From: Bacteroidales bacterium
GTDB taxonomy: Bacteria; Bacteroidota; Bacteroidia; Bacteroidales; UBA932
DNA: 64,000 bases
Assembly (NCBI GenBank): GCA_017534745.1
Contig: JAFXVX010000013.1
Location: forward strand, 124,001 to 188,000
Direction of reading: 5' to 3'
Position 1 is the stretch's first letter. The number at the start of each line of letters is the position of its first letter. Shown here in pieces: positions 24,706 through 33,927 of the stretch. Under the pieces are notes generated by a model. The model saw only the letters and a list, made by a program, of their open reading frames with translations. It had not been told where the DNA came from and ran no database searches. Position numbers and translations under genes: made by a program.

Positions 24706-26319
24706 ATGAGCACAAAATATGTTTTCGTCACAGGAGGCGTGGCCTCGTCCCTCGGAAAGGGCATAGTCGCCGCCTCGCTCGCAAAGCTCCTTGCCGCGAG
24801 GGGCCTCAGCGTCACCATCCAGAAGTTCGACCCCTACATCAACATAGACCCCGGGACCCTCAACCCCTATGAGCACGGCGAGTGCTATGTGACCGAAGAC
24901 GGCGCCGAGACCGACCTCGACCTCGGCCACTACGAGCGTTTCCTCGGCATCCATACTTCCAAGGCCAACAACGTCACGACCGGCAAGATCTACAACACCG
25001 TCATCACCAAGGAGCGCGAAGGCGCCTACCTTGGCAAGACCGTCCAGATTGTGCCTCATATCACCGACGAGATCAAGCGCCGTATGCTCCTTCTCGGAAG
25101 GACCGGCCGCTTCCAGGTGGTCATCACCGAAGTCGGCGGGACGGTCGGTGACATGGAGTCGCAGCCGTTTGTGGAGGCCATCCGCCAGCTCCAGTGGGAG
25201 CTCCCGGAAGAGGATTTCATGAGCATCCACCTCACGATGGTTCCTTACCTCAGGGCCGCAAAGGAGCTCAAGACCAAGCCGACTCAGCACTCCGTCAGGA
25301 TGCTCCAGCAGTCCGGTGTCTCCCCCGACATAATCGTCTGCAGGACAGAGAAAAATCTCCCTGCCGACATGAAGCGAAAGATAGCCCAGTTCTGCAACGT
25401 CAAGCCTGGCCACGTGATCCAGTCTATCGATGCCCGTTCCATCTATGAAGTCCCCTTCAACCTCCAGGCTGAGAACCTCGACGGGATGGTCGTCGAGCAT
25501 TTCAAACTCGAATGCGCCCCGGAGGCGGACCTGACCAAGCTCAGGTCCTTCCTCGACCGCCTGTTCCACCCCAGGCGCGAAGTCGATGTCGCGCTTGTCG
25601 GCAAATACGTGGAGCTCCAGGATGCCTACAAGAGCATCCAGGAGTCATTCATCCACGCCGGCGCGGCCCTCGAATGCAAGGTCAACGTCCACAGCGTGAG
25701 GGCCGAGCAGATTACCGCCGAGACTGCGCCGAAGCTTCTTGGCAAGATGGACGCAGTCCTCGTCGCGCCGGGATTCGGAGAGAGGGGCCTTGAAGGCAAG
25801 ATAGCCGCAGTCAGGTATGCCCGTGAGAACAGCATCCCCTTCTTCGGAATCTGCCTCGGGATGCAGATGGCCGTCGTGGAGTTCGCCCGCGACGTCCTTG
25901 GCCTCCACGACGCGGCATCGACGGAGCTAAATCCCGAGACCCAGTATCCTGTAATCGACCTCATGGAGGACCAGAAGACAACGACTGTAAAGGGCGGCAC
26001 GATGCGTCTCGGCGCCTACGACTGCCTCCTCAAGGAGGGCTCCCTCGCCCACAGGCTCTATGGCAAAGACAAGATTTCCGAGCGTCATCGCCACCGCTAC
26101 GAATTCAACGACGCCTTCCGCGCCGAGATGGAGAAGGCCGGGCTCGTCGTGACGGGCAAAAACCCCGACACCGGACTTGTAGAAATAGTTGAGATCCCGT
26201 CGCATCCCTTCTTCATAGCCGTGCAGTTCCACCCCGAGCTCAAGAGCACCCCTGAGAATCCTCAGCCCATCTTCAAGGGCTTCATAGAAGCCGCAATCGA
26301 AAGACACTCAGCCCAGTGA
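24706..26319 (+). CDS. pyrG: CTP synthase
   Basis: Makes CTP from UTP, ATP and glutamine. From ATG 24706 it has 537 residues. The amidoligase domain begins KYVFVTGGVASSLGKGIVAASLA and includes KFDPYINIDPGTLNPYEHGE and VGDMESQPFVEAIRQL. The glutaminase domain carries the nucleophile in FFGICLGMQMAVVEFAR and the His-Glu pair in FIAVQFHPELKS. Longer upstream frames would cover the promoter and riboswitch, so the ATG was preferred. The stop overlaps the GTG start of the next gene. Confidence 0.97.
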   Translation: MSTKYVFVTGGVASSLGKGIVAASLAKLLAARGLSVTIQKFDPYINIDPGTLNPYEHGECYVTEDGAETDLDLGHYERFLGIHTSKANNVTTGKIYNTVITKEREGAYLGKTVQIVPHITDEIKRRMLLLGRTGRFQVVITEVGGTVGDMESQPFVEAIRQLQWELPEEDFMSIHLTMVPYLRAAKELKTKPTQHSVRMLQQSGVSPDIIVCRTEKNLPADMKRKIAQFCNVKPGHVIQSIDARSIYEVPFNLQAENLDGMVVEHFKLECAPEADLTKLRSFLDRLFHPRREVDVALVGKYVELQDAYKSIQESFIHAGAALECKVNVHSVRAEQITAETAPKLLGKMDAVLVAPGFGERGLEGKIAAVRYARENSIPFFGICLGMQMAVVEFARDVLGLHDAASTELNPETQYPVIDLMEDQKTTTVKGGTMRLGAYDCLLKEGSLAHRLYGKDKISERHRHRYEFNDAFRAEMEKAGLVVTGKNPDTGLVEIVEIPSHPFFIAVQFHPELKSTPENPQPIFKGFIEAAIERHSAQ

Positions 26320-27068
26320 GATTCCGTCTCCTCATAGTGATTGCTGCGCTTACCCTGCTCCCCGCCTGCGGGAGCGGGAAGGTCAAGGAGTATAAAGTAA
26401 AGGTGGTCAAGGAGTACCCCCACGACACCTCATCCTACACTCAAGGCCTTTTCTTCCACGGCGGCAAGCTCTACGAGTCAACGGGAGAATACGGCAATTC
26501 GACCTTCCGCACTGTCGATCTTGAAAGCGGCAAGGCCCTGACAAAGATGAGTTTCGACCGGAAATACTTCGCCGAAGGCTCAGTGATCCTCGACGACGTG
26601 CTCTATATCCTCACCTGGAACGAGAAAGTCGTCTTCCGCTATGACGCCGCGACACTGAAATACCTCTCCACCGCCGGCTACCGCCGCCAGGGCTGGGGCC
26701 TCACGACCGACGGGAAGCGGCTCATCGCTTCCGACGGGTCGTCCAGAATCTATTTCCTCGACTCCTCCCTCAAGACGGAAAAGACCATCCAGGTGACCAT
26801 GGACGGTGCTCCGGTCCGCTATCTTAACGAGTTGGAGTGGATTGACGGCCGCATCTGGGCCAATGTCTATACGACGGATCTCATCGTCATAATCAACCCT
26901 TCCAGCGGCGTAGTTGAAGGAAGGATCGACTGCACCGGACTTCTCCCCAGGAGCCTGCGCACAAAAAACACCGACGTGCTCAACGGCATCGCGGTGCAGG
27001 AGGGCCGGATTTACCTCACCGGCAAGCGCTGGCCCCGTCTCTACGAGGTCGAGCTAATCTCTAAGTAA
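26316..27068 (+). CDS. Glutaminyl-peptide cyclotransferase, lipoprotein
   Basis: A 250-residue plant-type glutaminyl cyclase (five-bladed propeller family), which turns N-terminal Gln into pyroglutamate on exported proteins. Family features are the start KVVKEYPHDTSSYTQGLFF, ESTGEYGNSTFRTVDL, VLYILTWNEKVVFRYD, GWGLTTDGKRLIASDGSSRIYFLD, LNELEWIDGRIWANVYTTDLIVIINP and DVLNGIA. The GTG start at 26316 overlaps the pyrG stop. The lipobox LLPAC at residues 14-18 indicates membrane anchoring. It converges with nrdG, sharing 8 bases. Confidence 0.88.
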   Translation: MRFRLLIVIAALTLLPACGSGKVKEYKVKVVKEYPHDTSSYTQGLFFHGGKLYESTGEYGNSTFRTVDLESGKALTKMSFDRKYFAEGSVILDDVLYILTWNEKVVFRYDAATLKYLSTAGYRRQGWGLTTDGKRLIASDGSSRIYFLDSSLKTEKTIQVTMDGAPVRYLNELEWIDGRIWANVYTTDLIVIINPSSGVVEGRIDCTGLLPRSLRTKNTDVLNGIAVQEGRIYLTGKRWPRLYEVELISK

Positions 27069-27540
27069 GAGGGTCTATTCCCCTGTGCCAGAAGCGGGAA
27101 GTGATGTCTTCCCGGCCCTTGGGCGTGACGGCGTAAAGCCGCTGGTTCGTCGTGCGGGAATTGAGCGGGCCCTTCTCGGGGATATAGGGCCCAACCTTGA
27201 TGAAATCGAACACTCCCCAGAAATCCTCCTCGACCTCGGTGCGCCCGGAATAGAGAGCCACTTTGACGTTGTGGTTCTTCCGGATATAGCGCGCCAGCTC
27301 AAGCAGGGCTTCAGGGTCCCTCCCCTCCCCGAGGAAGAGGAAGCACCCCACGCCGAAGTTGTCGGCGAAAAGGGCGTCGATCCTCTCCGGGGTTAATTCC
27401 TCGCCGATGTCCTCCTTCAGAAATGGGGAGTGGCACCCGATGCAATTACCCCGGCAGTTGGTGATGTCAACTGCCAGGGTAAGCATTCCGGGGATTTCCT
27501 CCAGCACTACGGAGGTCATCGCAGGAATATACTTAATCAT
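27061..27540 (-). CDS. nrdG: Anaerobic ribonucleotide reductase activating protein
   Basis: A radical-SAM enzyme that installs the glycyl radical on NrdD. From ATG 27540 it has 159 residues. The CX3CX2C cluster motif is C-RGN-C-IG-C in DITNCRGNCIGCHSPFL. The rest (GCFLFLGEGRDPEALLELARYI, KVALYSGRTEVEEDFWGVFDFIKVGPYIPEKGPL, QRLYAV) follows the short NrdG pattern of Bacteroidota. Its start overlaps the nrdD stop by 8 bases, so the two are translated together. Confidence 0.93.
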   Translation of the reverse strand: MIKYIPAMTSVVLEEIPGMLTLAVDITNCRGNCIGCHSPFLKEDIGEELTPERIDALFADNFGVGCFLFLGEGRDPEALLELARYIRKNHNVKVALYSGRTEVEEDFWGVFDFIKVGPYIPEKGPLNSRTTNQRLYAVTPKGREDITSRFWHRGIDPLT

Positions 27541-29713
27541 TGTTGTAGTACCTGTGGGACGCTTCTTCCTGACGCATTTCGCTGAAGGAGGAGATGCGCT
27601 TGAGGTAGCCAATGACTCGGGTAAGGTAGTCGAGGTTGTTGCTGCCGCACTTGGGGCAGACCTCGAGGGTGTCCTTCGAGATGTAGCCGCAGTCGTTGCA
27701 GACGGTGTTGCGGCAGTTGAAGGTAAAGTAGTTGGTGCCGTAGTGGGCGGCGACTTTGAGGAGCTCGCGGTACTGCTCCTTGGTCAGGTGCTCGGCGATG
27801 TTCATGTGGAGGGCGGAGCCGCCGTCAAGGTACTTGACGTAGTCCTCGCCGTGGAGCTTGAACTTGTCGATGATCGAGAGGGAGTCGTCCTCAGGATTGT
27901 AGAAGTAGGAGCTGTACATGTTGTGCTTCGGGGAGACAAAGTAGCCGTCGTTGCGGTCCCACTTGTAGTTTTTGCCGGAAAGGTTCTCGCCAGGGACGAA
28001 CTCGGTGTTGAACATCGTCTCGCGGGTCTTGTCCTTGCGGTTGGCCACGTTGATGGTCTCGAGGAGGCCGTTGACGAACTCCTTGTATTCCTCGTTGGGA
28101 GAGATGGTGAGTCCGAGGAACTCGGCCGCATCGGTCATGCCGTTGACGCCGATGGTGAGATACTGGCGCTTCATGTCGATGAAGCCGGCCTTATAGACGT
28201 CGAGCATGTCGGCCTTGAGGAAGTCCTTGATGATCTCGTTGAAGGCGTTCTGGTACTTGTGGACCCTTTCGGTCATCTCGGCGATGTCGGCGTGGATGCG
28301 GTCCATGAGGGCCTTGCGGTCGTAGCCGATGTCCGTCGGGAGGGGCTCCCCGTCGCGGAGGACGATGCCCTTCTCCTTGAAGAAACTGCGCGCAGAGTTC
28401 TGGATGAGACGGTTAAGGTTGATGGTCATGACGGACTTGGAGCCGGTGGAAACCGAGGCGGTGCCCATCGAGTACTGGTGGGTCGTGTGGTTGTGCTCCG
28501 CGTCCTCCATGTCCTTGAGGGAGTTGCGCAGGCGGCAGCAGCTGGAGAGGCTGTCCGGGCTGTTGGAGAGGTAGCAGAAGAAGCTGTGGCCCTTTGCCCA
28601 CATCTCCGCGGTGAAATCCGCGTAATCCTTGTCGGCGAAATCGTCCTTGCCGTCGGTAAGGAGGGCCATCGTCTCGACCGGGAAGGTCAGGATGTAGTGG
28701 TTGCGCTCTTCGTTGAACCAGTTCATGAAATGCTTCTGGAGCCAGGAGAGGGTCTCCCACTTCGGGGCGCTCCCGTCAGGGAAGCGGAAGTCGGAGAATA
28801 CGCCCTCGAAGTAGGGCTTGTCGAAGTAGCCGATGTTCCAGAAGACGGTCTGGTAGCCGCGGTTCCCGGCGGGCATGTTCATCGAGTGGACGACCTGCTG
28901 GAAGCAGTTGTCGATGACCTTGGCGAGAGTGCGCTTCTTGCGGTTGCTCTCGACGACCTCGTCGAGGCGGTCGAGATAGTCGTCGCCGTAGTCCTTGCGG
29001 ATGAAGTAGTCGAGGTACATCAGGAACTCGGGGGTCGCCACCGCGCCCATGAACTGGGAGGAGATGGAATAGACGAGGTTGATGAACTCACCGCAGAAGG
29101 ACTTGAGGTCGGTCGGGGCGATGGAAACGCCGCCGAGCTCGCGGAGGCCGCTCACGAGGAAAGGATACATCGTGATCGCGACGCAGTAGGGGTAGCCGGG
29201 CGTGCCGCTCTCGTCGTGCTTGTAGAGCACGTGGCTCTCGATGTCGGCGATGTACTGGTCAGCGAGGGCCTTGGAGTAGAGGGAGCGGATCTTGTCCCGC
29301 ATGATGTAGCGGTTCTGCTTGATGTTGTTCTCCTTGTAGAGCTCCTGGCCGAGGGTCACGATGTTCTTGCGCGTGACATTGGCGTTGGCGTCGAACTTCG
29401 AACCCGTCGCGGCGTTGGAGGCCTTGATGTAGTCCTTGATGAAGTCGCGCTTTTTGCGGAGGTCCAGACCGGCGTCGAAACGCTCGATGTACTCCTGCGC
29501 AGCCCTCTTGTTTATCGACATCAGGGAGTCAACTACCTGACGGCGAATCTCCTGAGAGGAGATCTTGTCATAGATGTAAAGGTTGTCGGTGATCGACACA
29601 ACCACTTCTTCGGGCGCCACCTGCCCTGTGCCTCTGTAGGCTTCCCTTATTCCTTTCTTGAGTTTCTCAATGTCAAATTCCTCAAACTCTCCGGTGGTCT
29701 TTCTAACGTCCAT
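27533..29713 (-). CDS. nrdD: Anaerobic ribonucleoside-triphosphate reductase
   Basis: The class III reductase makes dNTPs without oxygen. From ATG 29713 it has 726 residues; an in-frame GTG lies 24 bases upstream. The N-terminal ATP-cone begins VRKTTGEFEEFDIEKLKKGIREAYRGTG. The catalytic barrel contains VHSMNMPAGNRGYQTVFWNIGYFDKPY and SPDSLSSCCRLRN. The C-terminus has the zinc site CNDCGY/CPKCGS and the glycyl-radical loop RVIGYLKRISSFSEMRQEEASHRYY. It is followed by nrdG. Its leader contains a terminator-like hairpin downstream of a TAACTTTG box. Confidence 0.96.
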   Translation of the reverse strand: MDVRKTTGEFEEFDIEKLKKGIREAYRGTGQVAPEEVVVSITDNLYIYDKISSQEIRRQVVDSLMSINKRAAQEYIERFDAGLDLRKKRDFIKDYIKASNAATGSKFDANANVTRKNIVTLGQELYKENNIKQNRYIMRDKIRSLYSKALADQYIADIESHVLYKHDESGTPGYPYCVAITMYPFLVSGLRELGGVSIAPTDLKSFCGEFINLVYSISSQFMGAVATPEFLMYLDYFIRKDYGDDYLDRLDEVVESNRKKRTLAKVIDNCFQQVVHSMNMPAGNRGYQTVFWNIGYFDKPYFEGVFSDFRFPDGSAPKWETLSWLQKHFMNWFNEERNHYILTFPVETMALLTDGKDDFADKDYADFTAEMWAKGHSFFCYLSNSPDSLSSCCRLRNSLKDMEDAEHNHTTHQYSMGTASVSTGSKSVMTINLNRLIQNSARSFFKEKGIVLRDGEPLPTDIGYDRKALMDRIHADIAEMTERVHKYQNAFNEIIKDFLKADMLDVYKAGFIDMKRQYLTIGVNGMTDAAEFLGLTISPNEEYKEFVNGLLETINVANRKDKTRETMFNTEFVPGENLSGKNYKWDRNDGYFVSPKHNMYSSYFYNPEDDSLSIIDKFKLHGEDYVKYLDGGSALHMNIAEHLTKEQYRELLKVAAHYGTNYFTFNCRNTVCNDCGYISKDTLEVCPKCGSNNLDYLTRVIGYLKRISSFSEMRQEEASHRYYNND

Positions 29714-29949
29714 CGCTAATCTATTTAGGTTTTTCACTTATTTCACCGCAGTACCCTGTTTCACCGCAGAAGCCATTTCTCTGTCAGTGCATGGGCCCGC
29801 GCACAATTTCTATGTTTTATGTCCCCAAAGAGGTGACAAAAAGGAGACCGCCACAGGGCAGTCGCCACCTTTTCCGAACACAAAGTTATATACGAATATC
29901 GGGTTGAAAAAGGGAAAAAAGAAAAGTTATCAACAAAAATATGTTGATA
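29714..29949 (-). promoter_or_regulatory. nrdD leader: promoter, terminator-like hairpin, direct repeats
   Basis: On the minus strand TAACTTTG (29888-29881) is followed by a GACTGCC-ctgt-GGCGGTC hairpin (29863-29846) and CTCCTTTTT, then by two CTGCGGTGAAA repeats (near 29767 and 29749) just before the start. The hairpin could end transcripts from the GSCFA gene or attenuate nrdD. No gene is seen in this 236-base stretch. Confidence 0.5.
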
Positions 29950-30813
29950 TCAACGGAGGTCGCGATGGGCGGCGCGCAGGGCCGTTTTGCGGGCCTCGGC
30001 GAGGCGAAGATTTTCTTCTTCCGGGACGGCGGCGTCGATGAAGCGGTCGGCGATGTAGGAGGCCGCCTGGGCTGAGGGGTGGACGAGGTCCTCGGCGTAG
30101 AAACGGTAGTCACGGAGCTCGTCGAGAAGGATCTCGAAGGAGGGGAAATAGCAGACGCGGTCAGGGAAACGGCGGCAGAGCCCGTCGGCGGCGAGAAGGA
30201 GGGTCGCCTTCGAGACTGAGTTGCCCTGCGGGCCGTCGGCGAGGTGGCGGATCGGGCTCACCGCAAGGAAGAATTCCTTGCCGGGGTTGCGTTCGATGAC
30301 TCGGGCGAGGACGCTCTCTGCGGTCGCGGGGTCGAGCCGGTAGCGCTCGAACTCCGCGGCGGGGCGCTTGAGGCAGTTGGCCACGGTCTCCCCTGTTTCC
30401 ACTCTTTTGAAACACCACGCAGTGCCCAGGGTTATTACGACTTTATTCGCCTCCTTCCAGAAGGCGGAAGCCTCTGACAGAGAGGCGTTTGCATTTTCCA
30501 GAAACTCCCCGGCGGTCTTCCTTGCGAAGGAGGTGTGATGGGAGTAGGAGCAGACGAGGCCGGCACCGGCGCCCATCTCGGCGCAGTCATCTTCGCCGAA
30601 GGGGATGCCGGAAGACAGGCGGGTCACCGCATTGGCTATCGAGACGGGGTTGTAGAGCTGGCCGAAGGGATTAGTGAGGGCCTCGAAGCCGAGGGCGGCG
30701 AGCCTCTCCCCCGTCGTAGCTGAAAAGCAGCTTCCGAGGAGGACGATCTTGTCAGAGAAGGAAATATGGAGAGGCAGTCGGCCGGTCTCTACCGGAGTCT
30801 GGAGTTTTATCAT
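29950..30813 (-). CDS. GSCFA domain protein
   Basis: A 287-residue protein of the GSCFA family, named for the motif seen here as LLGSCFSATTGERLAALGFEAL. The family is related in fold to SGNH/GDSL hydrolases: the Ser in GSCFS, a later VITLGTAWCFKR block, LAVSPIRHLADGPQGNSVSKATL and the terminal DLVHPSAQAASYIADRF, where Asp-x-x-His would complete a catalytic set. The substrate is unknown, possibly an acylated cell-surface glycan. A TAAATTTG box lies at 30845-30838. It is upstream of nrdD on the same strand. Confidence 0.88.
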   Translation of the reverse strand: MIKLQTPVETGRLPLHISFSDKIVLLGSCFSATTGERLAALGFEALTNPFGQLYNPVSIANAVTRLSSGIPFGEDDCAEMGAGAGLVCSYSHHTSFARKTAGEFLENANASLSEASAFWKEANKVVITLGTAWCFKRVETGETVANCLKRPAAEFERYRLDPATAESVLARVIERNPGKEFFLAVSPIRHLADGPQGNSVSKATLLLAADGLCRRFPDRVCYFPSFEILLDELRDYRFYAEDLVHPSAQAASYIADRFIDAAVPEEENLRLAEARKTALRAAHRDLR

Positions 30814-30837
30814 ATTATTATAATAGTATCACGAGGG

Positions 30838-30845
30838 CAAATTTA
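30838..30845 (-). promoter_or_regulatory. Promoter -7 box of the GSCFA gene
   Basis: TAAATTTG on the minus strand, 25 bases before the ATG of the GSCFA gene. Confidence 0.5.
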
Positions 30846-30875
30846 TGCAAAAAAATGACTATCTTCGCCTTTTGT

Positions 30876-32156
30876 ATGAAACTTTCCTATGCAGTCATAG
30901 CTATAGCCGCCCTTCTGATGCCCCTTTCGGCGGCCTCCCAGACCTTCGACGACTACATGAGGGACTTCTTCTCAGTCCCGAGGCTGGACGAGCCGGTCGT
31001 CGAGAAGACCGTTGCCTTCGACTACGACATCCGATTCGACTTCGCATTTATAAACAATGAATACGACTCATCGAACCGCGAGTTCTCTCCTTCCCAGACC
31101 ATTGCGGCTGCCAAGATCAGTCCCTACGTCGGGGTGAGGGTCCGCCACGGAGACATCGGCCGCCACAGGGTGATGGTCGGGGTTGACGTGCTGAAGGATT
31201 TCGGGGCGGTGCTCAATTGGGGAAAGCTGTTCGTGGATTTCTCCCTCTGGTACCAGTTCGACGGCGTTTTCGGCAAGAATAAATTTTCGGCTATTGCCGG
31301 CATATATCCCCGTTTCCTTTGCGAAGGAAGCTATTCGAGCGTCATCTATTCGGACTATTTCCGTTTCTACGACAATAACTTCGAGGGCCTCCTCATCAAG
31401 TGGCGCAGGCCGAACGCCTTCTACGAGATAGGCCTCGACTGGAACGGCCGCAAGGGGCCGGACCGCCGTGAGCGGTTCAACGTGTTCTCTTCCGCTGACG
31501 CGGGAGCGACATCCTGGCTGCGTTTCGGCTGGCAGGCGATGCTCCAGCATTACGCCTGCACCGACGAGACCGCCGGGATCGTCGTCGACGAGTGTTTCAT
31601 AAACCCCTGGATGAGATTCGATTTCGCTCAGATGAGCGGCCTGCAGGCGCTCTCGCTGACGCTCGGACCATATATCGCCTACCAGAACGACAGGCGCTTC
31701 CACGCCAAGCCGCAGATTCCTCTCGGCGGCGACGCTGTGTTCCTCATCCGCAACTGGGACGTCTCCATCCGCAACGAGTTCTACTACGGCCAGAGCATGG
31801 CTCCCTTCTGGAGGGACATAGACGGCCGCGATGTGATCTATGCCTCGAACCTGTATTTCAGGGACGCCTTCTGGCAGATCACTCTCGATGACCCTAAGAG
31901 ATTTTCGTACTACGACTGCCTGGAAGCTTCATACGCGCCCCACATCTGCGATTTCCTCGACCTCAAGATTGCCGTCAAGGCCCACTTCCTCGACGGGCCA
32001 AAAGGGCCCTTCGCGGGCTGGCAGCAGATCGCGACTCTCACTTTCGACCTCCAAAAGCTTCTCGACAGGGACAACAGGCTGAAACTGAGGGACTCCCGAG
32101 AGAGGCGGAGGGCCCGCCGGGCCCCGAGGCCGACAGGCCCGGCCACTGCTCTGTAA
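30876..32156 (+). CDS. Exported protein of unknown function, likely outer-membrane barrel
   Basis: From ATG 30876 the protein has 426 residues with a signal peptide (MKLSYAVIAIAALLMPLSAASQ). Repeated amphipathic strands rich in Tyr, Trp and Phe (YVGVRVRHGDIGRHRVMVGVDV, LFVDFSLWYQFDGVFG, FEGLLIKWRRPNAFYEIGLDW, WDVSIRNEFYYGQ) suggest a beta-barrel. The C-terminus is unusual: after the last strand-like segment (QIATLTFDLQKLL) comes an Arg/Pro/Ala-rich tail. I do not recognise a family. It is followed 13 bases later by the 5'-nucleotidase gene, so the two form an operon. Confidence 0.65.
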   Translation: MKLSYAVIAIAALLMPLSAASQTFDDYMRDFFSVPRLDEPVVEKTVAFDYDIRFDFAFINNEYDSSNREFSPSQTIAAAKISPYVGVRVRHGDIGRHRVMVGVDVLKDFGAVLNWGKLFVDFSLWYQFDGVFGKNKFSAIAGIYPRFLCEGSYSSVIYSDYFRFYDNNFEGLLIKWRRPNAFYEIGLDWNGRKGPDRRERFNVFSSADAGATSWLRFGWQAMLQHYACTDETAGIVVDECFINPWMRFDFAQMSGLQALSLTLGPYIAYQNDRRFHAKPQIPLGGDAVFLIRNWDVSIRNEFYYGQSMAPFWRDIDGRDVIYASNLYFRDAFWQITLDDPKRFSYYDCLEASYAPHICDFLDLKIAVKAHFLDGPKGPFAGWQQIATLTFDLQKLLDRDNRLKLRDSRERRRARRAPRPTGPATAL

Positions 32157-32169
32157 ACAATTATCTACA

Positions 32170-33918
32170 ATGATATTCAGGAATAGTCTTAAAATACTGC
32201 TCGCGGTCGCCCTCGTCGCCACCGCCTGCGGCCGGCCCGCCGACGGCGAGCACGTCCTCACCATCCTCTCCACCAACGACATCCACGGCCACTACTACGA
32301 CTCGACCTACGTCGGAGGCGGGCTTCAGAAGTCGCTCATCGGAGTGAGCGCCCTCGTTGACAGCGTCCGCATCGCGGACGGCGTGGACAACGTCGTCCTC
32401 GTCGACGCCGGAGACATCCTCCAGGGCGACAATGCCGCATACTATTTCAACTATGTCGACACTCTCTCGGAGCACATTTATTCCCGTATGGCGGGCTATA
32501 TGCACTACGACGCGGTCGCTTGGGGAAACCACGACGTCGAGACCGGCCACGCGGTCTATGACCGCTTCTCCCGCGAGCTGGCTTCGCACGGCATTCCCCT
32601 CCTCGCCGGCAACGCCATCAGAAATGACAACGGCAAGACCTATTTCCCTCTGTATAAAATGGTTCGGCGAGCCGGCCTCCGGGTAGCGATTCTCGGATAC
32701 ACCAATATGAACATCAAAGGCTGGCTGAGCGAGGACATCTGGAGCGGGATGCACTTTGTCGCCGTCGCCTCACGCCTGCAGGACGACGCCGACATGGTCC
32801 GCCGCAAGGAGAAAGCCGATGTCGTCATCGCCGTGATGCACACCGGGACCGGGAAGGAGGGCGTAGATATACCTGAAGCAGAAGCCCTTAAGGTCTTCCG
32901 CAGCGTCCGTGGAGTCGATTTCGTTTTCTGTTCCCACGACCACAGGCCCTTCACGGCAGCGACCGACTCATGCGTCCTCATCAACACCGGCAGCCACTGC
33001 CGCTACCTCGGCGAGGGCCGCCTCAAGGTGACCGTCTCCGACGGCAAGGTCGTCTCCAAAGTCTTCGAGGCTCCCCGCCTCATCCCGGTTGACCCGGCAA
33101 AGCCTGACACCGTGATGCGCGCCGCCTTCCACGACGACTACCTGAAAGTCAAGGAATTCACTCTCAAGGAGGTGGGCAGGCTCATGTCGGACCTTCGGAC
33201 TGCTGATGCCTACGTCGGCATGAGCGACTACATTAACCTGATCCACACTATCCAGCTCGGCTGCGCCCCGGCCCGCATTTCCCTAGCGGCGCCCCTCACC
33301 TACAATGGCACAGTGAAGGCCGGCACCCTCATCTACAACGATCTCTTCACGATCTATCCCTATGAGAATCAACTCTTTGTGGTCTCTATGACCGGCAAGG
33401 AGATCCGCGACGCCCTTGAATACAGCTACGACCACTGGATCCAGACCCCGGACGCTTCCGGCCACGTCCTTAAGATTGCGCCGCGCAGCGACGCCAGGAC
33501 AGGCCAGACCGGCTGGTCGTTTATCAACCGTTCCTACAACTTCGACTCGGCCGGCGGTCTTGTTTACACTGTCGATGTGACGAAGCCCCTCGGCGAGAGG
33601 GTTGCAATCGAGTCCCTCGCCTCCGGAGAGCCCTTCTCGGAGAGCGAGACCTACCCTGTCGCGATGACATCCTACAGGGCCAACGGCGGTGGCGGCATCC
33701 TCTTCGAGGGCGCCGGCATCGACACCGATGCCATCGACTCCCGCATCGTCGCCCGCTACCCGGAGATTCGCGAGCTCCTCTACGACTACCTCCTCGAGCA
33801 CGGCACCATCGACCCCGCCGTCACCGGCAACCCCGCCATCATCGGCTCCTGGCGCTTCGTTCCCGACCACACCGCCCCCGCCGCCCTGGGGCGCGACCTC
33901 AAACTGCTTTTTAACTAA
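32170..33918 (+). CDS. 5'-nucleotidase / metallophosphatase, lipoprotein (UshA-like)
   Basis: A 582-residue two-domain phosphoesterase. The N-terminal calcineurin-like domain has the metal motifs STNDIHGHYYD, LVDAGDILQGD, WGNHDVETG and FCSHDHRPF. The C-terminal 5'-nucleotidase domain contains LTYNGTVKAGTLIYNDLFTIYPYENQL and MTSYRANGGGG. The lipobox VATAC (residues 15-19) anchors it in the envelope, where it would release nucleosides and phosphate from nucleotides or act on UDP-sugars. Length is normal for the family. It sits between the barrel gene and two small lipoprotein genes. Confidence 0.9.
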   Translation: MIFRNSLKILLAVALVATACGRPADGEHVLTILSTNDIHGHYYDSTYVGGGLQKSLIGVSALVDSVRIADGVDNVVLVDAGDILQGDNAAYYFNYVDTLSEHIYSRMAGYMHYDAVAWGNHDVETGHAVYDRFSRELASHGIPLLAGNAIRNDNGKTYFPLYKMVRRAGLRVAILGYTNMNIKGWLSEDIWSGMHFVAVASRLQDDADMVRRKEKADVVIAVMHTGTGKEGVDIPEAEALKVFRSVRGVDFVFCSHDHRPFTAATDSCVLINTGSHCRYLGEGRLKVTVSDGKVVSKVFEAPRLIPVDPAKPDTVMRAAFHDDYLKVKEFTLKEVGRLMSDLRTADAYVGMSDYINLIHTIQLGCAPARISLAAPLTYNGTVKAGTLIYNDLFTIYPYENQLFVVSMTGKEIRDALEYSYDHWIQTPDASGHVLKIAPRSDARTGQTGWSFINRSYNFDSAGGLVYTVDVTKPLGERVAIESLASGEPFSESETYPVAMTSYRANGGGGILFEGAGIDTDAIDSRIVARYPEIRELLYDYLLEHGTIDPAVTGNPAIIGSWRFVPDHTAPAALGRDLKLLFN

Positions 33919-33927
33919 CCCTATATT

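Noticed and set aside
27359..29719. A 786-residue open frame antisense to nrdD
   Set aside because: It mirrors the codon structure of nrdD, has no recognisable domains, and its peptide is Val/Glu/Asp-rich as expected from antisense reading of a GC-rich gene.
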